A stretch of 64,000 bases of DNA, from the NCBI GenBank assembly GCA_021819725.1, contig JAKAQR010000006.1, positions 1 through 64,000 of the forward strand. Direction: 5' to 3'. How positions within the stretch are numbered: the stretch's first letter is position 1; each line of letters starts with the position of its first letter. Below, piece after piece: positions 53,838 through 63,719 of this stretch. This stretch comes from Actinomycetes bacterium (GTDB taxonomy: Bacteria > Actinomycetota > Acidimicrobiia > Acidimicrobiales > Acidimicrobiaceae). Made by a program: the position numbers and the translations under genes. Below the pieces are notes generated by a model that searched no databases, was not told the DNA's origin, and was given only the letters and a program-made list of their open reading frames with translations.

Positions 53838-54021
53838 ACTCTTATACGTTTTGATCCCAATCGCCTTTGTCGTTATCATCGGACTGCTCAGCTCGTTGCA
53901 TCGGGTCAAGCCGGTCTCGATCGACGACGGCGTGCGCTCTTTCGACAGTATGCGTCGTGCTCTCAACAAGCAACACCGTAATGAACCTGCCTCTCCAGGC
54001 GCTGGCTCATCACGGTCCTAG
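53830..54021 (+). CDS. Small single-pass membrane protein
   Basis: 63 residues. One transmembrane helix at about 3-22 (LLYVLIPIAFVVIIGLLSSL), then a polar cytoplasmic tail with SFDSMRRALNKQHR. Not recognised. It overlaps the end of moaE and is followed immediately by the MreB-like gene, so it may help attach that protein to the membrane; this is conjecture from position. RBS GAAAGG precedes the ATG. Confidence 0.6.
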   Translation: MAELLYVLIPIAFVVIIGLLSSLHRVKPVSIDDGVRSFDSMRRALNKQHRNEPASPGAGSSRS

Positions 54022-55002
54022 ATGGCGCTCATCACCCTCGACATCGGCGCTGCCTTCACGCGTATTCAGATCGGCAACGAGCCGATCTTAACCGTCGCTT
54101 CTGAGGCTGCCTACGACCTCGATCGCAAAACGGTGAAGGTTATCGGTGCGAACGCAAGCCAAGAGGTGTTGCGGAGCGGCTCCAAGACCAGGCTGGTCAG
54201 GATTATGGAACGGGGAGCGCCGGCCGATCCGGGAGTGTTGAGTGGCTTCCTCCAACAGGCGCTTCGATCGATCGGTGTACGCTCCTTCGGGCGCAGTGAG
54301 GTGCTCGTTGCGGCCACGACTCACGCCTCTCCACTCGACATCGCCTCACTCAAACGCTGCATCGAGAAGTTGAATGCCAAGACCGTCACCCCGTTGGAGA
54401 CGCCGATCGCAGCTACCGCCGGTATTGATCAGGATGTGCTCGGCGAAGTCGGTACCATGACGGTGGTCCTCGGCGAATCGTTAGTCGAAGCGGGCATCGT
54501 GTCCTTTGGCAAACTCGCCGCGCGAGCTACGAGCCCAACCGGCGTGAGCTCATTGCGCAGCGCCATTCGCGAATCCGTCAAGACCACCTGCGACCTCGTC
54601 ATCTCGGAGGAGGTCGCCAACGACATCTTGATTGAGCTGATCGATTTCCAGCGCAGCCATCGCGGAGTCCAGGCCAAGATCTGGGGTAGGAGCTTGGCCA
54701 ACGGGGAGAGCGAGAGTGGCGTGATCACTGAGGATGTGATCTTCGCCGCTATTCTCCCAGGCCTTGAGCTCATCACTCAAACGATCACCTCATGTATCTC
54801 GCAGGCCCCAAACCAATTGGTGACCGACGTCGCTGATCGTGGACTGTGGCTCCTCGGTGGTGGTGCGCATCTCCCGGGCCTGGCACCCGAACTCGAACGA
54901 CGCCTTGGCGTAGAGGTGCATACCATCGCAGAACCCGAACTCGCCGTCGTCCGCGGGCTCTCGGTGATTCATGCCGTGAACCCGACCAAGATCTACTGGT
55001 AA
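54022..55002 (+). CDS. Divergent MreB-like (actin/Hsp70-fold) protein
   Basis: 326 residues. The pattern of MreB is visible: phosphate-1 region ITLDIGAAFTRIQIG, a phosphate-2 region EVGTMTVVLGESLVEAGIVS, CDLVISEEVANDILIELIDF, and the C-terminal adenosine region LWLLGGGAHLPGLAPELERR with AEPELAVVRGL. In phosphate-2 the usual DIGGGT is replaced by VLGESL, so nucleotide binding or hydrolysis may be changed. It is not clear that it forms filaments. No mreC/mreD/rodA genes follow. It is preceded by a small membrane protein with no gap and overlaps the convergent HEAT gene by 10 bases. Confidence 0.65.
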   Translation: MALITLDIGAAFTRIQIGNEPILTVASEAAYDLDRKTVKVIGANASQEVLRSGSKTRLVRIMERGAPADPGVLSGFLQQALRSIGVRSFGRSEVLVAATTHASPLDIASLKRCIEKLNAKTVTPLETPIAATAGIDQDVLGEVGTMTVVLGESLVEAGIVSFGKLAARATSPTGVSSLRSAIRESVKTTCDLVISEEVANDILIELIDFQRSHRGVQAKIWGRSLANGESESGVITEDVIFAAILPGLELITQTITSCISQAPNQLVTDVADRGLWLLGGGAHLPGLAPELERRLGVEVHTIAEPELAVVRGLSVIHAVNPTKIYW

Positions 55003-55574
55003 GGATCTCGCTCAAGATCGACAAAGAGCTGGCGGATCTGCGCATCACGATCATCTCGGAGCGCCTCAACCGCACGGTCGATCTCGGGTGACTCAAAGGC
55101 CACAGAGATCACCAATGCCCTCCGGCGTAGGTAGACGCTCTTGGCGCTTAGAGCAGCGAGTACCACTGGTATCGCGCGTTGGTCTCCAATGGCGCCGAGA
55201 CTCGCCAGCGCAGCCTCTCGCACCAACAGTTCCTCGTGATCAGTAGCGAGTTCGATCAACCGTGGAACCAGCTCGGGGTCCTCCAATTCACCCGCGACAA
55301 AAGCTCCAAATTCGGCGACGAGCCACGAACCATCTTCCATCCATCGCTTCGCATGCACGCTCGAGCGCCGATCGTTTGGAACAGCCGTCACTGCAGCAAT
55401 GCCGACCCGAGCATCTGGATGAGCAAGTGCTATCTCCAAGATCTCTTCATCTGGACCAAATCTTCGTTGATAGGCTCGATGCCCCTGCGCCAAGTGTTCG
55501 GCGGGCAACACTTCGAGCAGTGCTCGCAACTCCGCACGACTCCCATGGAGGAGGACCTCAAGCTCATCCGCCAC
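54993..55574 (-). CDS. HEAT-repeat-like protein
   Basis: 193 residues. At least three alpha-helical repeats can be read: PDARVGIAAVTAVPND, HEELLVREAALASLGAIGDQ and AIPVVLAALSAKSVYLRRRA, ending with DDRDAQIRQLFVDLERDPYQ. This is the pattern of HEAT/PBS-lyase-like scaffolds. GTG 55574 has GGAG six bases upstream and overlaps the rlmB stop by 11 bases; the frame is open to 55625. Confidence 0.7.
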   Translation of the reverse strand: MADELEVLLHGSRAELRALLEVLPAEHLAQGHRAYQRRFGPDEEILEIALAHPDARVGIAAVTAVPNDRRSSVHAKRWMEDGSWLVAEFGAFVAGELEDPELVPRLIELATDHEELLVREAALASLGAIGDQRAIPVVLAALSAKSVYLRRRALVISVAFESPEIDRAVEALRDDRDAQIRQLFVDLERDPYQ

Positions 55575-56304
55575 GACGAGCTCCAGCGATGGTAAAGAGG
55601 GCGACCGCGGTTGCGGCACTGGCATTGAGCGACGCTACCGATGGTGCCATCGGGATCTTGACCAAGAGATCACAGCGCTGTCGCGTCAGCCGCGCAAGTC
55701 CGTCGCCTTCGGCACCGACGACGAGCGCAAGCGGTTCCGTGAGGAGGTTGGACTCGGCAAGGACGGTATCGGCCTCGGCGGCGAGACCGACGGTCCACAC
55801 CCCATGTTTCTGGAGGAATGCTAAGGCGTTGGGGATACCGGCAACTACCGCAAAGTCGAGGTACTCCACCGCACCAGAGGCAACCTTGGTCACCGCTGGT
55901 GTGACGAGCGCCCCACGGCGCTCGGGCAGAATAACCCCACTCACGCCAGCTCCGGCCGCACTGCGCAACATGGCACCGAGATTCTGGGGATCTTGTATGC
56001 GATCAAGCACCAGCAACAGGGCATCCGCTCCCACAAGCTCGTCAAGGGCCCGTGATCGCAGAGGCTCCGCAATCGCGAGGACTCCCTGTGGTTGGAAGGA
56101 GGAGGCCCGCTCCCTAAAGGTACTCTCGCTGACCTCGCGCACCCGTACGCCGACCGAGGCCGCCACCTGGACAATCTCCTCGTCGACGGCCCTACGCTGG
56201 CACCAGACCTCCTGCACCAACCGGCGCCGAGCGCGCAGAAGCTCAAGGACAGCCCGGCGACCCTCCACCTGGGTCCCCCCGACGTTACGTTCACTCATCG
56301 ACAT
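55564..56304 (-). CDS. rlmB: SPOUT rRNA 2'-O-methyltransferase (TrmH/RlmB family)
   Basis: 246 residues. The N-terminal substrate-binding part has VEGRRAVLELLRARRRLVQE; the SPOUT knot has motif 1 DPQNLGAMLRSAAGAGVSGV, motif 2 LALVVGAEGDGLARLTRQRC and motif 3 KIPMAPSVASLNASAATAVA. It most likely methylates a guanosine of 23S rRNA in the way of RlmB; the exact site cannot be told. It directly follows ispDF, as in many actinobacteria. ATG 56298 is an alternative start with better RBS spacing. Confidence 0.9.
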   Translation of the reverse strand: MSMSERNVGGTQVEGRRAVLELLRARRRLVQEVWCQRRAVDEEIVQVAASVGVRVREVSESTFRERASSFQPQGVLAIAEPLRSRALDELVGADALLLVLDRIQDPQNLGAMLRSAAGAGVSGVILPERRGALVTPAVTKVASGAVEYLDFAVVAGIPNALAFLQKHGVWTVGLAAEADTVLAESNLLTEPLALVVGAEGDGLARLTRQRCDLLVKIPMAPSVASLNASAATAVALFTIAGARRGG

Positions 56305-56335
56305 TCACCCATAGAACGACACTCACTCATAGAAC
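56300..56335. repeat. 18-bp tandem duplication at the ispDF/rlmB junction
   Basis: Units 56300-56317 and 56318-56335 agree in 16 of 18 bases. The duplicated stretch contains the ispDF stop codon and the sequence before the rlmB start. It probably arose by slippage. Confidence 0.7.
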
Positions 56336-57406
56336 GGTGGCCACGACAAAGGTCGCGACACCGAGGCCAGCGCCGAGAGCCCCAAGACCCTCAGCACGCT
56401 TTGCCTTGACCAACACCGGGGCAGCCAGGACCGTGCCGAGCGCGCGCCCCAGGGCACCAAGCGATGGACCGAGACGTGGATGTTCTGCGATGATCGTGGC
56501 ATCGATTGAGTGAATTTGATACCCTTTTGCGGCGATGGCGTCGAGACATTCACCAAGGAGAACCATCGAGTTCGCACCACGCAACGCAGGATCAGTATCG
56601 GGGAAGAGATCTCCGATACCACCGATGCCAGCGGCACCGAGGATCGCATCGGCAACAGCGTGGGCGAGACAGTCTCCATCTGAGTGACCGACGAGCCCCG
56701 GTGGTCCAAAGTGCTCGCCCGCAAGGACCAGATCACCACCTCCGTCAGGATCGAAGGGGTGAATGTCAAAACCGAGCCCAACCCGTGGAATGCGCCATCG
56801 ATCCAGATCGCTGCGCAGTGTGATCTTGGCGGCGAGTTCCTCACCCGCAACGATCGTCACTGGGTAACCCAACTGCTCGGCGATGGCCGCCTCGTCAGTC
56901 GCGTCCTGCTCCGCCTCAACGACCTCGGCTAACACCTTTCGAGCAAAACCCTGTGGCGTCTGCACTCGAACGATACTGCTACGGTCGAGGGTCTGGCGAA
57001 CCATCCCTCCTTCAACGACCTTGAGCGTGTCGACGGAGCTGATCGCAGGCACCACCGCTGCACAACCCCGAGCGAGCGCCGCCACCACTCGTTCAAACAA
57101 CGCTGGCGATGCAAAGGGACGGGCTGCATCGTGCACGAGGACATACTCGACATCATCACCAAGTACTCGAAAGGCATTGGCGACGGAGCCTGTGCGTGTC
57201 GCGCCGCCAAAGGTATAGATCAGTTCCGGGGTAGATTCCGGGAGTTCGTAGCCTAGCGGCAAGGCAACCACGATCTGGTTCGAGACCGACCGTGCTTGGG
57301 CGATCGCTGAATCGAGCAGACTCACCCCGCCGATGCGTTCAAATTGTTTGTGGCCTCCGAATCGCTCCCCGGATCCGGCAGCGACAATCAGGGTGCCAAC
57401 CGTCAA
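56327..57406 (-). CDS. ispDF: Fused IspD-IspF (MEP pathway)
   Basis: 359 residues. IspD half: LIVAAGSGERFGGHKQFERI, YVLVHDAARPFASPALFERV and QTPQGFARKVL. IspF half from about residue 208: GLGFDIHPF with the metal-binding Asp and His, VGHSDGDCLAHAVADAILGA, IGDLFPDTDP and VKAKRAEGLGALGAGLGVAT. The enzyme carries out the cytidylyl transfer and the cyclisation steps to MEcPP in isoprenoid synthesis. Fusion of the two is known in several bacteria. The usual GRGEGI near the C-terminus reads GAGLGV. Confidence 0.93.
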   Translation of the reverse strand: MTVGTLIVAAGSGERFGGHKQFERIGGVSLLDSAIAQARSVSNQIVVALPLGYELPESTPELIYTFGGATRTGSVANAFRVLGDDVEYVLVHDAARPFASPALFERVVAALARGCAAVVPAISSVDTLKVVEGGMVRQTLDRSSIVRVQTPQGFARKVLAEVVEAEQDATDEAAIAEQLGYPVTIVAGEELAAKITLRSDLDRWRIPRVGLGFDIHPFDPDGGGDLVLAGEHFGPPGLVGHSDGDCLAHAVADAILGAAGIGGIGDLFPDTDPALRGANSMVLLGECLDAIAAKGYQIHSIDATIIAEHPRLGPSLGALGRALGTVLAAPVLVKAKRAEGLGALGAGLGVATFVVATVL

Positions 57407-57417
57407 GAACCGCTCCG

Positions 57418-57897
57418 CTACGCGAGTGCCTTGTCGAGTCGCCCCTCAGCATCTTCAGGAGTAACCGACAGGGCGAAGGTAAGTTCCGAGACCAGGATCT
57501 GACGCGCCTTGGCTAACATCCGTCGTTCACCCGCCGAAAGACCCTTATCATTATCGCGGATGGTTAAATTACGAACAACCTCTGCCACCTGATAGATGTC
57601 GCCCGACTTCAACTTCTCAACATGATTCTTGTAACGCCGTGACCAATTTGTTGGCATTCGCGCGTCCTTCTTGCCAAGGACAGCGAAGACCTCCTCCACC
57701 TCTTCATCGTTGATCACGTCGCGCAAACCAACCTCTTCGGCCAGTTCAACTGGGACACGAACCGTCAGATCCCCATACGCAATCTTGAGGACGAAGTACT
57801 CACGTTCTTCACCAAAATCCTCACGCCGCTCCCGATCTTCGATGATGGCAGCACCATGGTGGGGATAGACGACCTTGTCGCCGACTTCAAATGACAA
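57418..57897 (-). CDS. carD: CarD family RNA polymerase-binding regulator
   Basis: 159 residues, the usual length. [20 protein letters not shown] is the RNAP-interacting Tudor-like start, [20 protein letters not shown] follows, and the helical C-terminal DNA-binding part has [20 protein letters not shown]. CarD stabilises open complexes, especially at rRNA and growth promoters. TTG at 57897 is chosen because GGAAGG lies upstream and it gives the standard CarD N-terminus. It precedes ispDF by 11 bases. Confidence 0.95.
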   Translation of the reverse strand: MSFEVGDKVVYPHHGAAIIEDRERREDFGEEREYFVLKIAYGDLTVRVPVELAEEVGLRDVINDEEVEEVFAVLGKKDARMPTNWSRRYKNHVEKLKSGDIYQVAEVVRNLTIRDNDKGLSAGERRMLAKARQILVSELTFALSVTPEDAEGRLDKALA

Positions 57898-57951
57898 TGA
57901 AACCGCCTTCCAGGAAGGACACACAGTAAGGATTAACTGAACTTTTCTATT

Positions 57952-57959
57952 AGTATACC
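57952..57959. promoter_or_regulatory. Overlapping divergent -10 elements of carD and the crp-like gene
   Basis: The near-palindrome AGTATACC serves both directions: TATACC (57954-57959) on the plus strand and TATACT (57957-57952) on the minus strand. The -35 elements are weak on both sides. If both are used, polymerases starting in the two directions compete for the same DNA. Confidence 0.4.
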
Positions 57960-57982
57960 AGGTCGGGTGCAGGGGGGTGGAT

Positions 57983-58756
57983 ATGCTCAAGTGGGCTGGT
58001 GTCGACGATACCGCTATGGCGGTCTCACTTTTGCGGGAACATCCTGTCTTTTCGCACTTCCCCGGAGCGCTCTGTGCTCCGCAATTTCTCGAAGCGCATC
58101 TGTTACGTCGTCACCGAGGTGAGACACTCTACGAAATTGGTACCCCCGGAGACGAGTGCTATCTCATCTGTTCAGGGCGCGTTGGCCTGCTCGCTGCCGG
58201 TCCCTGGGGTCGACCAAGCCTGTTTGCAATCAAAGCCAGGGGTGCGGTCGTCGGCGACCTCAGTCTCTTTGACGATGCGCCACGTACCTCAACCGCACAG
58301 GTGCTCGAGACGTCGGCCATCCTCACAATCCCCTACCCATTGCTACGCGAGAGCATCGCAAGCGATCCCTCGTTAGCACAGAGAGTCCTCAGTGCCTACG
58401 CAGCACGGATTCGCGATAACGATGACCGTCTTGTCGAGGCGCTCAACCTGGATCTCATCAACCGTCTGGCGCGACGCATCCTTGAGTTTGCCCAAGGTGA
58501 GACTGAGTTTGTACTTAACCTTACGCAAGAAGAGATCGCCAGCCTGGTGGGAGCTTCGCGAGAGCGCACCAATAAGGCCTTGGGCGTCCTCCAACGGTGC
58601 GGAGCGCTGGAGATTCGTGGTCACCACCTCTACCGAGTCCTTGACCTAGAGAAGCTAACCCTCCTAGCGCTCCAGTGGGGTGACGATCGGTGTCACACCG
58701 AGCGCCTCCCTGATCACACGGGCCCAATCGGGCCCAATCTCGTCGAGCGCTCCTAG
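57983..58756 (+). CDS. Crp/Fnr family transcriptional regulator
   Basis: 257 residues. The cyclic-nucleotide-binding-like beta barrel (about 20-125) has [20 protein letters not shown] and [20 protein letters not shown], close to the Crp phosphate-binding cassette GELxLxxxxxRxA. The C-terminal winged helix has [20 protein letters not shown]. No N-terminal Cys cluster of the Fnr type is seen. It probably senses cAMP or a similar ligand. ATG 57983 has GGGGGG upstream. The last 93 bases overlap the 3' end of disA on the opposite strand; the tail after about residue 232 extends past the normal Crp end. Confidence 0.9.
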   Translation: MLKWAGVDDTAMAVSLLREHPVFSHFPGALCAPQFLEAHLLRRHRGETLYEIGTPGDECYLICSGRVGLLAAGPWGRPSLFAIKARGAVVGDLSLFDDAPRTSTAQVLETSAILTIPYPLLRESIASDPSLAQRVLSAYAARIRDNDDRLVEALNLDLINRLARRILEFAQGETEFVLNLTQEEIASLVGASRERTNKALGVLQRCGALEIRGHHLYRVLDLEKLTLLALQWGDDRCHTERLPDHTGPIGPNLVERS

Positions 58757-59767
58757 CTCCTGCTCGGAGGCCGAACGGATGGCATCAAGGGTTGGGTAAC
58801 GGTCTAAGAGCACCCGAACCGCTGCGGTAGGGATGCGCGAGATGTTGCTCAGGATACGAGAACCCCGTGACGGTAGCGTGAAGAGCGATAGGTCGCCCTG
58901 ATGATCGACGTTGATCTGCCGGAGCGGCTCACAGATCGCTTGGCGCGCGACCCAACCCGCAAAAGTGCGCAGATCGGTCACATCATCCGTCGAAAGTGAC
59001 GCCAGCGAGTCACGGACAGCCTCGATTTCAATCGGATCGCTATAGCCAAGGAAATCAAAGATCAACGAATCGAAGCGCTCCTCGAAGTCGAGAGAGATCT
59101 CAGCCGACTGCAGCGCGAGTAGTCGTCCGTCGGTGCCCAATTCGAGTAGATATCCCTCAATCTCGGCACCAATCCGACGGACCATCTCGCCACGCTGCAG
59201 TGCAAAGAGCACATCGCGAAAAGTGACTTGACCATTGAGTTCCAGCGGCACCAGACTGGTGAGCACCGACTCAAACCGTTCCCGGTAACGCTCGAGCGTC
59301 GACAGAGCCTGACTCGCCCGCGACAGCACCGCCGGGATCGGTTGGAGTGTCTGCTTATGATTGCGATAGTAGACCGAGATCACCGACAACTCCTCGGAGA
59401 CCGCCACGACCACTGCGTCAACGCTCGATGCCACACGCTCTGCTGTCCGGTGTCTCGTCCCAGTCTCGGTGGTGACCAGACGCGGATCGGGCACGAGGTG
59501 GACATTGGCTCTCACGATTCTGGTTCCATTCGCAGAGAGAATGATTGCTCCGTCCATCTTTGCCAGCTCAAAAAGCTTTTGTGGCGAAAACGCCGCCTCG
59601 ATCAGAAAGCCACCAGTGCAGATCTCTAGCACCTCCGCCGCATCACCGAGCACCACTAGGGCACCGGTGCGGGCCAGAAGAATACGATCGAGCCCAGCGC
59701 GTAAAAGCGTTCCGGGAGCCACCCGGGCCAGTGCTGTTTGCTGAAACTCAGTCGTCGATGCACTCAT
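58664..59767 (-). CDS. disA: DNA integrity scanning diadenylate cyclase DisA
   Basis: 367 residues. The DAC domain has MDGAIILSANGTRIVRANVH (DGA motif) and GTRHRTAERVASSVDAVVVA (RHR motif), both needed for c-di-AMP synthesis. A helical linker and C-terminal helix-hairpin-helix ([38 protein letters not shown]) bind branched DNA. It lies 4 bases after radA, a conserved pairing. The 3' end overlaps the convergent Crp-family gene by 93 bases. Confidence 0.96.
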   Translation of the reverse strand: MSASTTEFQQTALARVAPGTLLRAGLDRILLARTGALVVLGDAAEVLEICTGGFLIEAAFSPQKLFELAKMDGAIILSANGTRIVRANVHLVPDPRLVTTETGTRHRTAERVASSVDAVVVAVSEELSVISVYYRNHKQTLQPIPAVLSRASQALSTLERYRERFESVLTSLVPLELNGQVTFRDVLFALQRGEMVRRIGAEIEGYLLELGTDGRLLALQSAEISLDFEERFDSLIFDFLGYSDPIEIEAVRDSLASLSTDDVTDLRTFAGWVARQAICEPLRQINVDHQGDLSLFTLPSRGSRILSNISRIPTAAVRVLLDRYPTLDAIRSASEQELGALDEIGPDWARVIREALGVTPIVTPLER

Positions 59768-59771
59768 TTGG

Positions 59772-61046
59772 CTACAAGCCTACCACCTGCAGACGTTCTG
59801 GCTTATAGAGACCGAGTTCCTCAAGAACCTCGCGCAAATAGGGCCGCGTTCGGGGCGTAATGATCTCGCCAGGAGCTACCGGCAGCGATTGGGTCAGCCC
59901 ACGAATCGCATCGTCAGGGATCAGCTCGCCGAGCAACCCGATCTCAGCGCAGGCCAGCAGTGGCCGCTTGAGCGCGTGCCCACGCCGCGAACTCACCAAC
60001 GCGATAGCGAGTGCCAGGTCGATCCGAGGATCGACGACGACACCACCACTGGGTATGGCAACAAGCACCTCGCGTTCCGAAAGATCGAGATCGCAGTGCT
60101 TGTCAATCACCGACATCAGGTAGCGCACCCGATCAACTTCAATCCCACGCGAGAGGAGTCTGCCTTTGGACTTCGCTCCTACCAGCGCATTAACCTCAAC
60201 GACTTGAGCCAGTCGTCCCACGCGCACCCCAGCCCAGGCCCGTCCCACCTCTGGGGTGCCCTCAAGGCGATTGCTCTCCTCGATCATATGGATACCGTTG
60301 GCCTCGAGCGAGAGACGGCGAACCCCATCACTTGGGCCAAACCGATTCTTCCTCACCATTACGCGGCGTACTCCAGGAGCACCAGTGGGTTCAAGCATCA
60401 ACGAGGCATCGACCATGTGTTCCACGTACCGAGGACCCAGAAGATCTCCATCCTTGGTGACCTGGCCAATGACGACGACCACGAGTTCACGTTGCTTGGC
60501 TACTTTCACGACCGCGTCTACAAACTCCTTCATCAAGGTCACCCCGATGGCCAGGGCCTGTAGCGAGTCGATGACGATAAACCTCGCCTCGGTGGCCTCC
60601 ATGGCCGCCAACGCCTGATCGCTGTCGCGAGTGGCGAGCACAAGTAGTTGGTCGTAGGAGCCAGCCAAACGTTCCGCTCGCTCAGCGAGCTGCAGACTCG
60701 TCTCCTCTGCCGAGATGTAAAGACTAGGGGTCGACTCCATGATTTTGGCCGACATACCAAGAATGAGCGAGGACTTCCCCACGCCCGGCTCACCCGAGAC
60801 GAGGACTACGGATCCGAGGACAAATCCATCTCCGAGTAGCTCATCAAAGCCCGATACACCGGAGGTCAAACGCCGCTGACGCCCACGCACTACCCTCGAG
60901 AGTGGCACAGGTGCCTCATACGCCTTTGTCGCCGACGCGGCGACAGTCTCCTCGGCGATAAGACCCCACTGGCCGCAGCCAGAGCACTGACCCATCCAGG
61001 CAAGATGGACTTCACCACAACCGGAGCACCGAAATCTCTGCTTCAT
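59772..61046 (-). CDS. radA: DNA repair protein RadA
   Basis: 424 residues. N-terminal zinc finger RCSGCGEVHLAWMGQCSGCG, Walker [17 protein letters not shown], the RadA motif VRKNRFGPSDG, and a C-terminal Lon-like domain with VAIPSGGVVVDPRIDLALAI. RadA promotes branch migration in recombination and acts with DisA in several bacteria. An 82-base gap separates it from clpC. Confidence 0.95.
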   Translation of the reverse strand: MKQRFRCSGCGEVHLAWMGQCSGCGQWGLIAEETVAASATKAYEAPVPLSRVVRGRQRRLTSGVSGFDELLGDGFVLGSVVLVSGEPGVGKSSLILGMSAKIMESTPSLYISAEETSLQLAERAERLAGSYDQLLVLATRDSDQALAAMEATEARFIVIDSLQALAIGVTLMKEFVDAVVKVAKQRELVVVVIGQVTKDGDLLGPRYVEHMVDASLMLEPTGAPGVRRVMVRKNRFGPSDGVRRLSLEANGIHMIEESNRLEGTPEVGRAWAGVRVGRLAQVVEVNALVGAKSKGRLLSRGIEVDRVRYLMSVIDKHCDLDLSEREVLVAIPSGGVVVDPRIDLALAIALVSSRRGHALKRPLLACAEIGLLGELIPDDAIRGLTQSLPVAPGEIITPRTRPYLREVLEELGLYKPERLQVVGL

Positions 61047-61128
61047 CTACTCCGGTCTAGTTCGAGACTCAGACAGCCATGCCCTACCAACGATGCGCGC
61101 ACATCCCCTCAGGCAAGCGACGATAAGA

Positions 61129-63618
61129 CTATTCAGCGCTTGAGGACTCAGCGAGCTCCATCGGCGTGGTATCAACCCCTTCGATCACACGGAAGACGAC
61201 GTCTTCCCCATCCAGATCAACCACTACCATCTCGCCTGGATGGAACTCCTTATTGAGCAATCGTTCAGAGAGCGGGTCCTCAATCAGGCGTTGCAGCGTG
61301 CGTCGTAACGGACGTGCACCGAGTTCGCGGTCGTAGCCGACCTTGGCTAGATGTGCACGCACCGACTCGGTCAGCTCAATGCCGATCGCCTTGGTCTCAA
61401 GTTGCGTCTGTATCCGCTTGAATAGGAGATCAACGATCTGCTCTACCTCTGGCTGCGTCAACTCGTGGAACACGATGACCTCATCAATACGGTTCAGAAA
61501 CTCGGGCTTAAAGTGCGACTTCAGAGCCTCATTGAGCTTGATTCGCATCTTCTCATGATTCACAGCGTCGGTGTTCTTCGAGAATCCCACCTGACTCTTG
61601 TGCAGATCGGCACTACCCAGGTTTGAGGTCATGATCAAGATGGTGTTCTTAAAGTCCACAGCTCTACCTTGGGCGTCGGTTAGACGACCATCCTCCAAGA
61701 TTTGCAGCAATGTGTTAAAGATGTCGGGATGCGCCTTCTCGATCTCATCAAAGAGCACCACCGAGAATGGCTTCCTTCGCACCGCTTCGGTCAACTGCCC
61801 ACCCTCGTCATAGCCGACGTACCCAGGAGGGGAGCCAACCAGGCGTGCCACGGTGTGCTTCTCCATATACTCGCTCATGTCGAGCTGGATCAATGCATCC
61901 GGATCGCCAAAGAGGAACTCCGCCAATGTCTTGGCAAGCTCAGTTTTACCGACACCGGTTGGGCCAAGAAAGATAAAGGAGCCAGAGGGACGCCTTGGAT
62001 CCTTCAACCCAGCGTGCGTGCGTCGGATCGAACGAGACAGCGCAGAGATCGCCTCCTGCTGCCCAACGATACGGCGGTGGAGCTCATCTTCCATCCGGAG
62101 CAGTTTGGCGGTCTCCTCCTCGGTCAAACGATTGACAGGGATACCCGTCCACATCGCAAGAACCTCAGCAATGACCTCCTCATCGACAACTCCGTAACGC
62201 TCCTTGCCCTCCTCTTTCCAGGATGCCTCAAGCTCACTCTTGCGCTGGGCCAATTCGCCCTCTTTCGTCGAGAGCCGCTTCGCCTCATCGAAGTTTTGGC
62301 GAGCTAACGCTGAATCCTTGTCTTTGCGCGTGCGCACCAGATCATCATCGATCTTACGCAACTCAGGCGGAGAGGTTACCCGCTTGATACGCAGTCGACT
62401 ACCCGCTTCGTCGATCAAATCAATCGCCTTATCGGGAAGAAAACGATCCGAGATATATCGATCGGCCATATTGGCGGCCGCTACGAGCGCCTCATCGGTG
62501 ATGGTTACGTTGTGATGAGATTCGTAGCGCTCACGAAGGCCCTTCAAGATCTCGAAGGTATCCTCGATCGAGGGTTCTCCCACCGTAATCGGCTGAAATC
62601 GACGTTCAAGCGCAGCATCCTTTTCGAAATGCTTGCGATACTCATCGATCGTGGTCGCCCCAATCGTCTGTAGCTCACCTCGGGCCAGCATTGGCTTGAG
62701 AATCGAAGCAGCGTCAATCGCTCCCTCTGCGGCACCAGCACCGACAAGGGTATGGATCTCATCGATGAAGAGAACAATGTTCTCCTTGGTACGCACCTCT
62801 TTGAGAACCTTCTTCAACCGCTCCTCAAAATCACCGCGATACCGGCTTCCCGCCACCAAGGCTCCGAGATCAAGGGTGTAGATCTGCTTGCCTCGCAGAG
62901 TTTCAGGAACGTCGCCTTGCACGATCTTCTCAGCAAGACCCTCCACAATGGCGGACTTACCAACGCCAGGCTCACCGATCAGCACGGGATTATTTTTCTG
63001 TCGGCGCGAGAGAACCTGCATCATCCGTTCGATCTCACGATCACGTCCAACGACTGGATCGAGTTTGTGCTCTCGAGCCATCTGTGTGAGGTTGCGACCA
63101 AACTGGTCAAGGACGGCAGACCCTCCGGACTGCTCCTGACCGGTCGATGGACCCACCCCTGCGCCAGCCGGCTGCTTACCTTCGTAGGTGGTAAGGATCT
63201 GCATGACCTGAGAACGCACTCTCGTCAGATCGATACCAAGGTTCATCAGCACCTTCGACCCGGTTCCTTCACCCTCACGGACGAGGCCAAGCAACATGTG
63301 CTCGGTACCGATGTAGTTGTGGCCGAGCTGCAGTGCCTCTCGCAATGAATACTCAAGCACCTTCTTGGCGCTTACGGTAAAGGCTGGAGAGTTCGGTGTA
63401 GGGCCCGACGAAGGCTCAGCAAGCTTGACAACCTCCTCCCGGAGGCTCTCCAACGTGACACCAAGTGACTCGAGCGCCTTTGCGGCGATCCCATCGCCTT
63501 CGTGCACAAGACCAAGCAATATGTGTTCCGTGCCAATGTAATTGTGGTGGAGAAGCTTAGCTTCCTCCTGAGCGAGCACCAATACCCGGCGAGCACGATC
63601 CGTAAAACGTTCGAACAA
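61129..63618 (-). CDS. clpC: ATP-dependent Clp protease ATPase subunit ClpC
   Basis: 829 residues. Double Clp-N repeat ([20 protein letters not shown] and [20 protein letters not shown]), first AAA+ with [20 protein letters not shown], a UVR-like middle ([20 protein letters not shown]), second AAA+ with [20 protein letters not shown]. It unfolds substrates for ClpP. TTG at 63618 is chosen because GAGGAGG lies eight bases upstream and it yields the family start [10 protein letters not shown]. An inverted repeat GCCGG-N6-CCGGC (63648-63663) lies in the leader. Confidence 0.96.
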   Translation of the reverse strand: MFERFTDRARRVLVLAQEEAKLLHHNYIGTEHILLGLVHEGDGIAAKALESLGVTLESLREEVVKLAEPSSGPTPNSPAFTVSAKKVLEYSLREALQLGHNYIGTEHMLLGLVREGEGTGSKVLMNLGIDLTRVRSQVMQILTTYEGKQPAGAGVGPSTGQEQSGGSAVLDQFGRNLTQMAREHKLDPVVGRDREIERMMQVLSRRQKNNPVLIGEPGVGKSAIVEGLAEKIVQGDVPETLRGKQIYTLDLGALVAGSRYRGDFEERLKKVLKEVRTKENIVLFIDEIHTLVGAGAAEGAIDAASILKPMLARGELQTIGATTIDEYRKHFEKDAALERRFQPITVGEPSIEDTFEILKGLRERYESHHNVTITDEALVAAANMADRYISDRFLPDKAIDLIDEAGSRLRIKRVTSPPELRKIDDDLVRTRKDKDSALARQNFDEAKRLSTKEGELAQRKSELEASWKEEGKERYGVVDEEVIAEVLAMWTGIPVNRLTEEETAKLLRMEDELHRRIVGQQEAISALSRSIRRTHAGLKDPRRPSGSFIFLGPTGVGKTELAKTLAEFLFGDPDALIQLDMSEYMEKHTVARLVGSPPGYVGYDEGGQLTEAVRRKPFSVVLFDEIEKAHPDIFNTLLQILEDGRLTDAQGRAVDFKNTILIMTSNLGSADLHKSQVGFSKNTDAVNHEKMRIKLNEALKSHFKPEFLNRIDEVIVFHELTQPEVEQIVDLLFKRIQTQLETKAIGIELTESVRAHLAKVGYDRELGARPLRRTLQRLIEDPLSERLLNKEFHPGEMVVVDLDGEDVVFRVIEGVDTTPMELAESSSAE

Positions 63619-63719
63619 GTTAACTGCCTCCTCATCGAGATTCCTAGCCGGAGTCACCCGGCGACACAATCCCGATCTATGTTTTCATCAGTCTAGTCAA
63701 CACCAACGACAAGCTTTCC

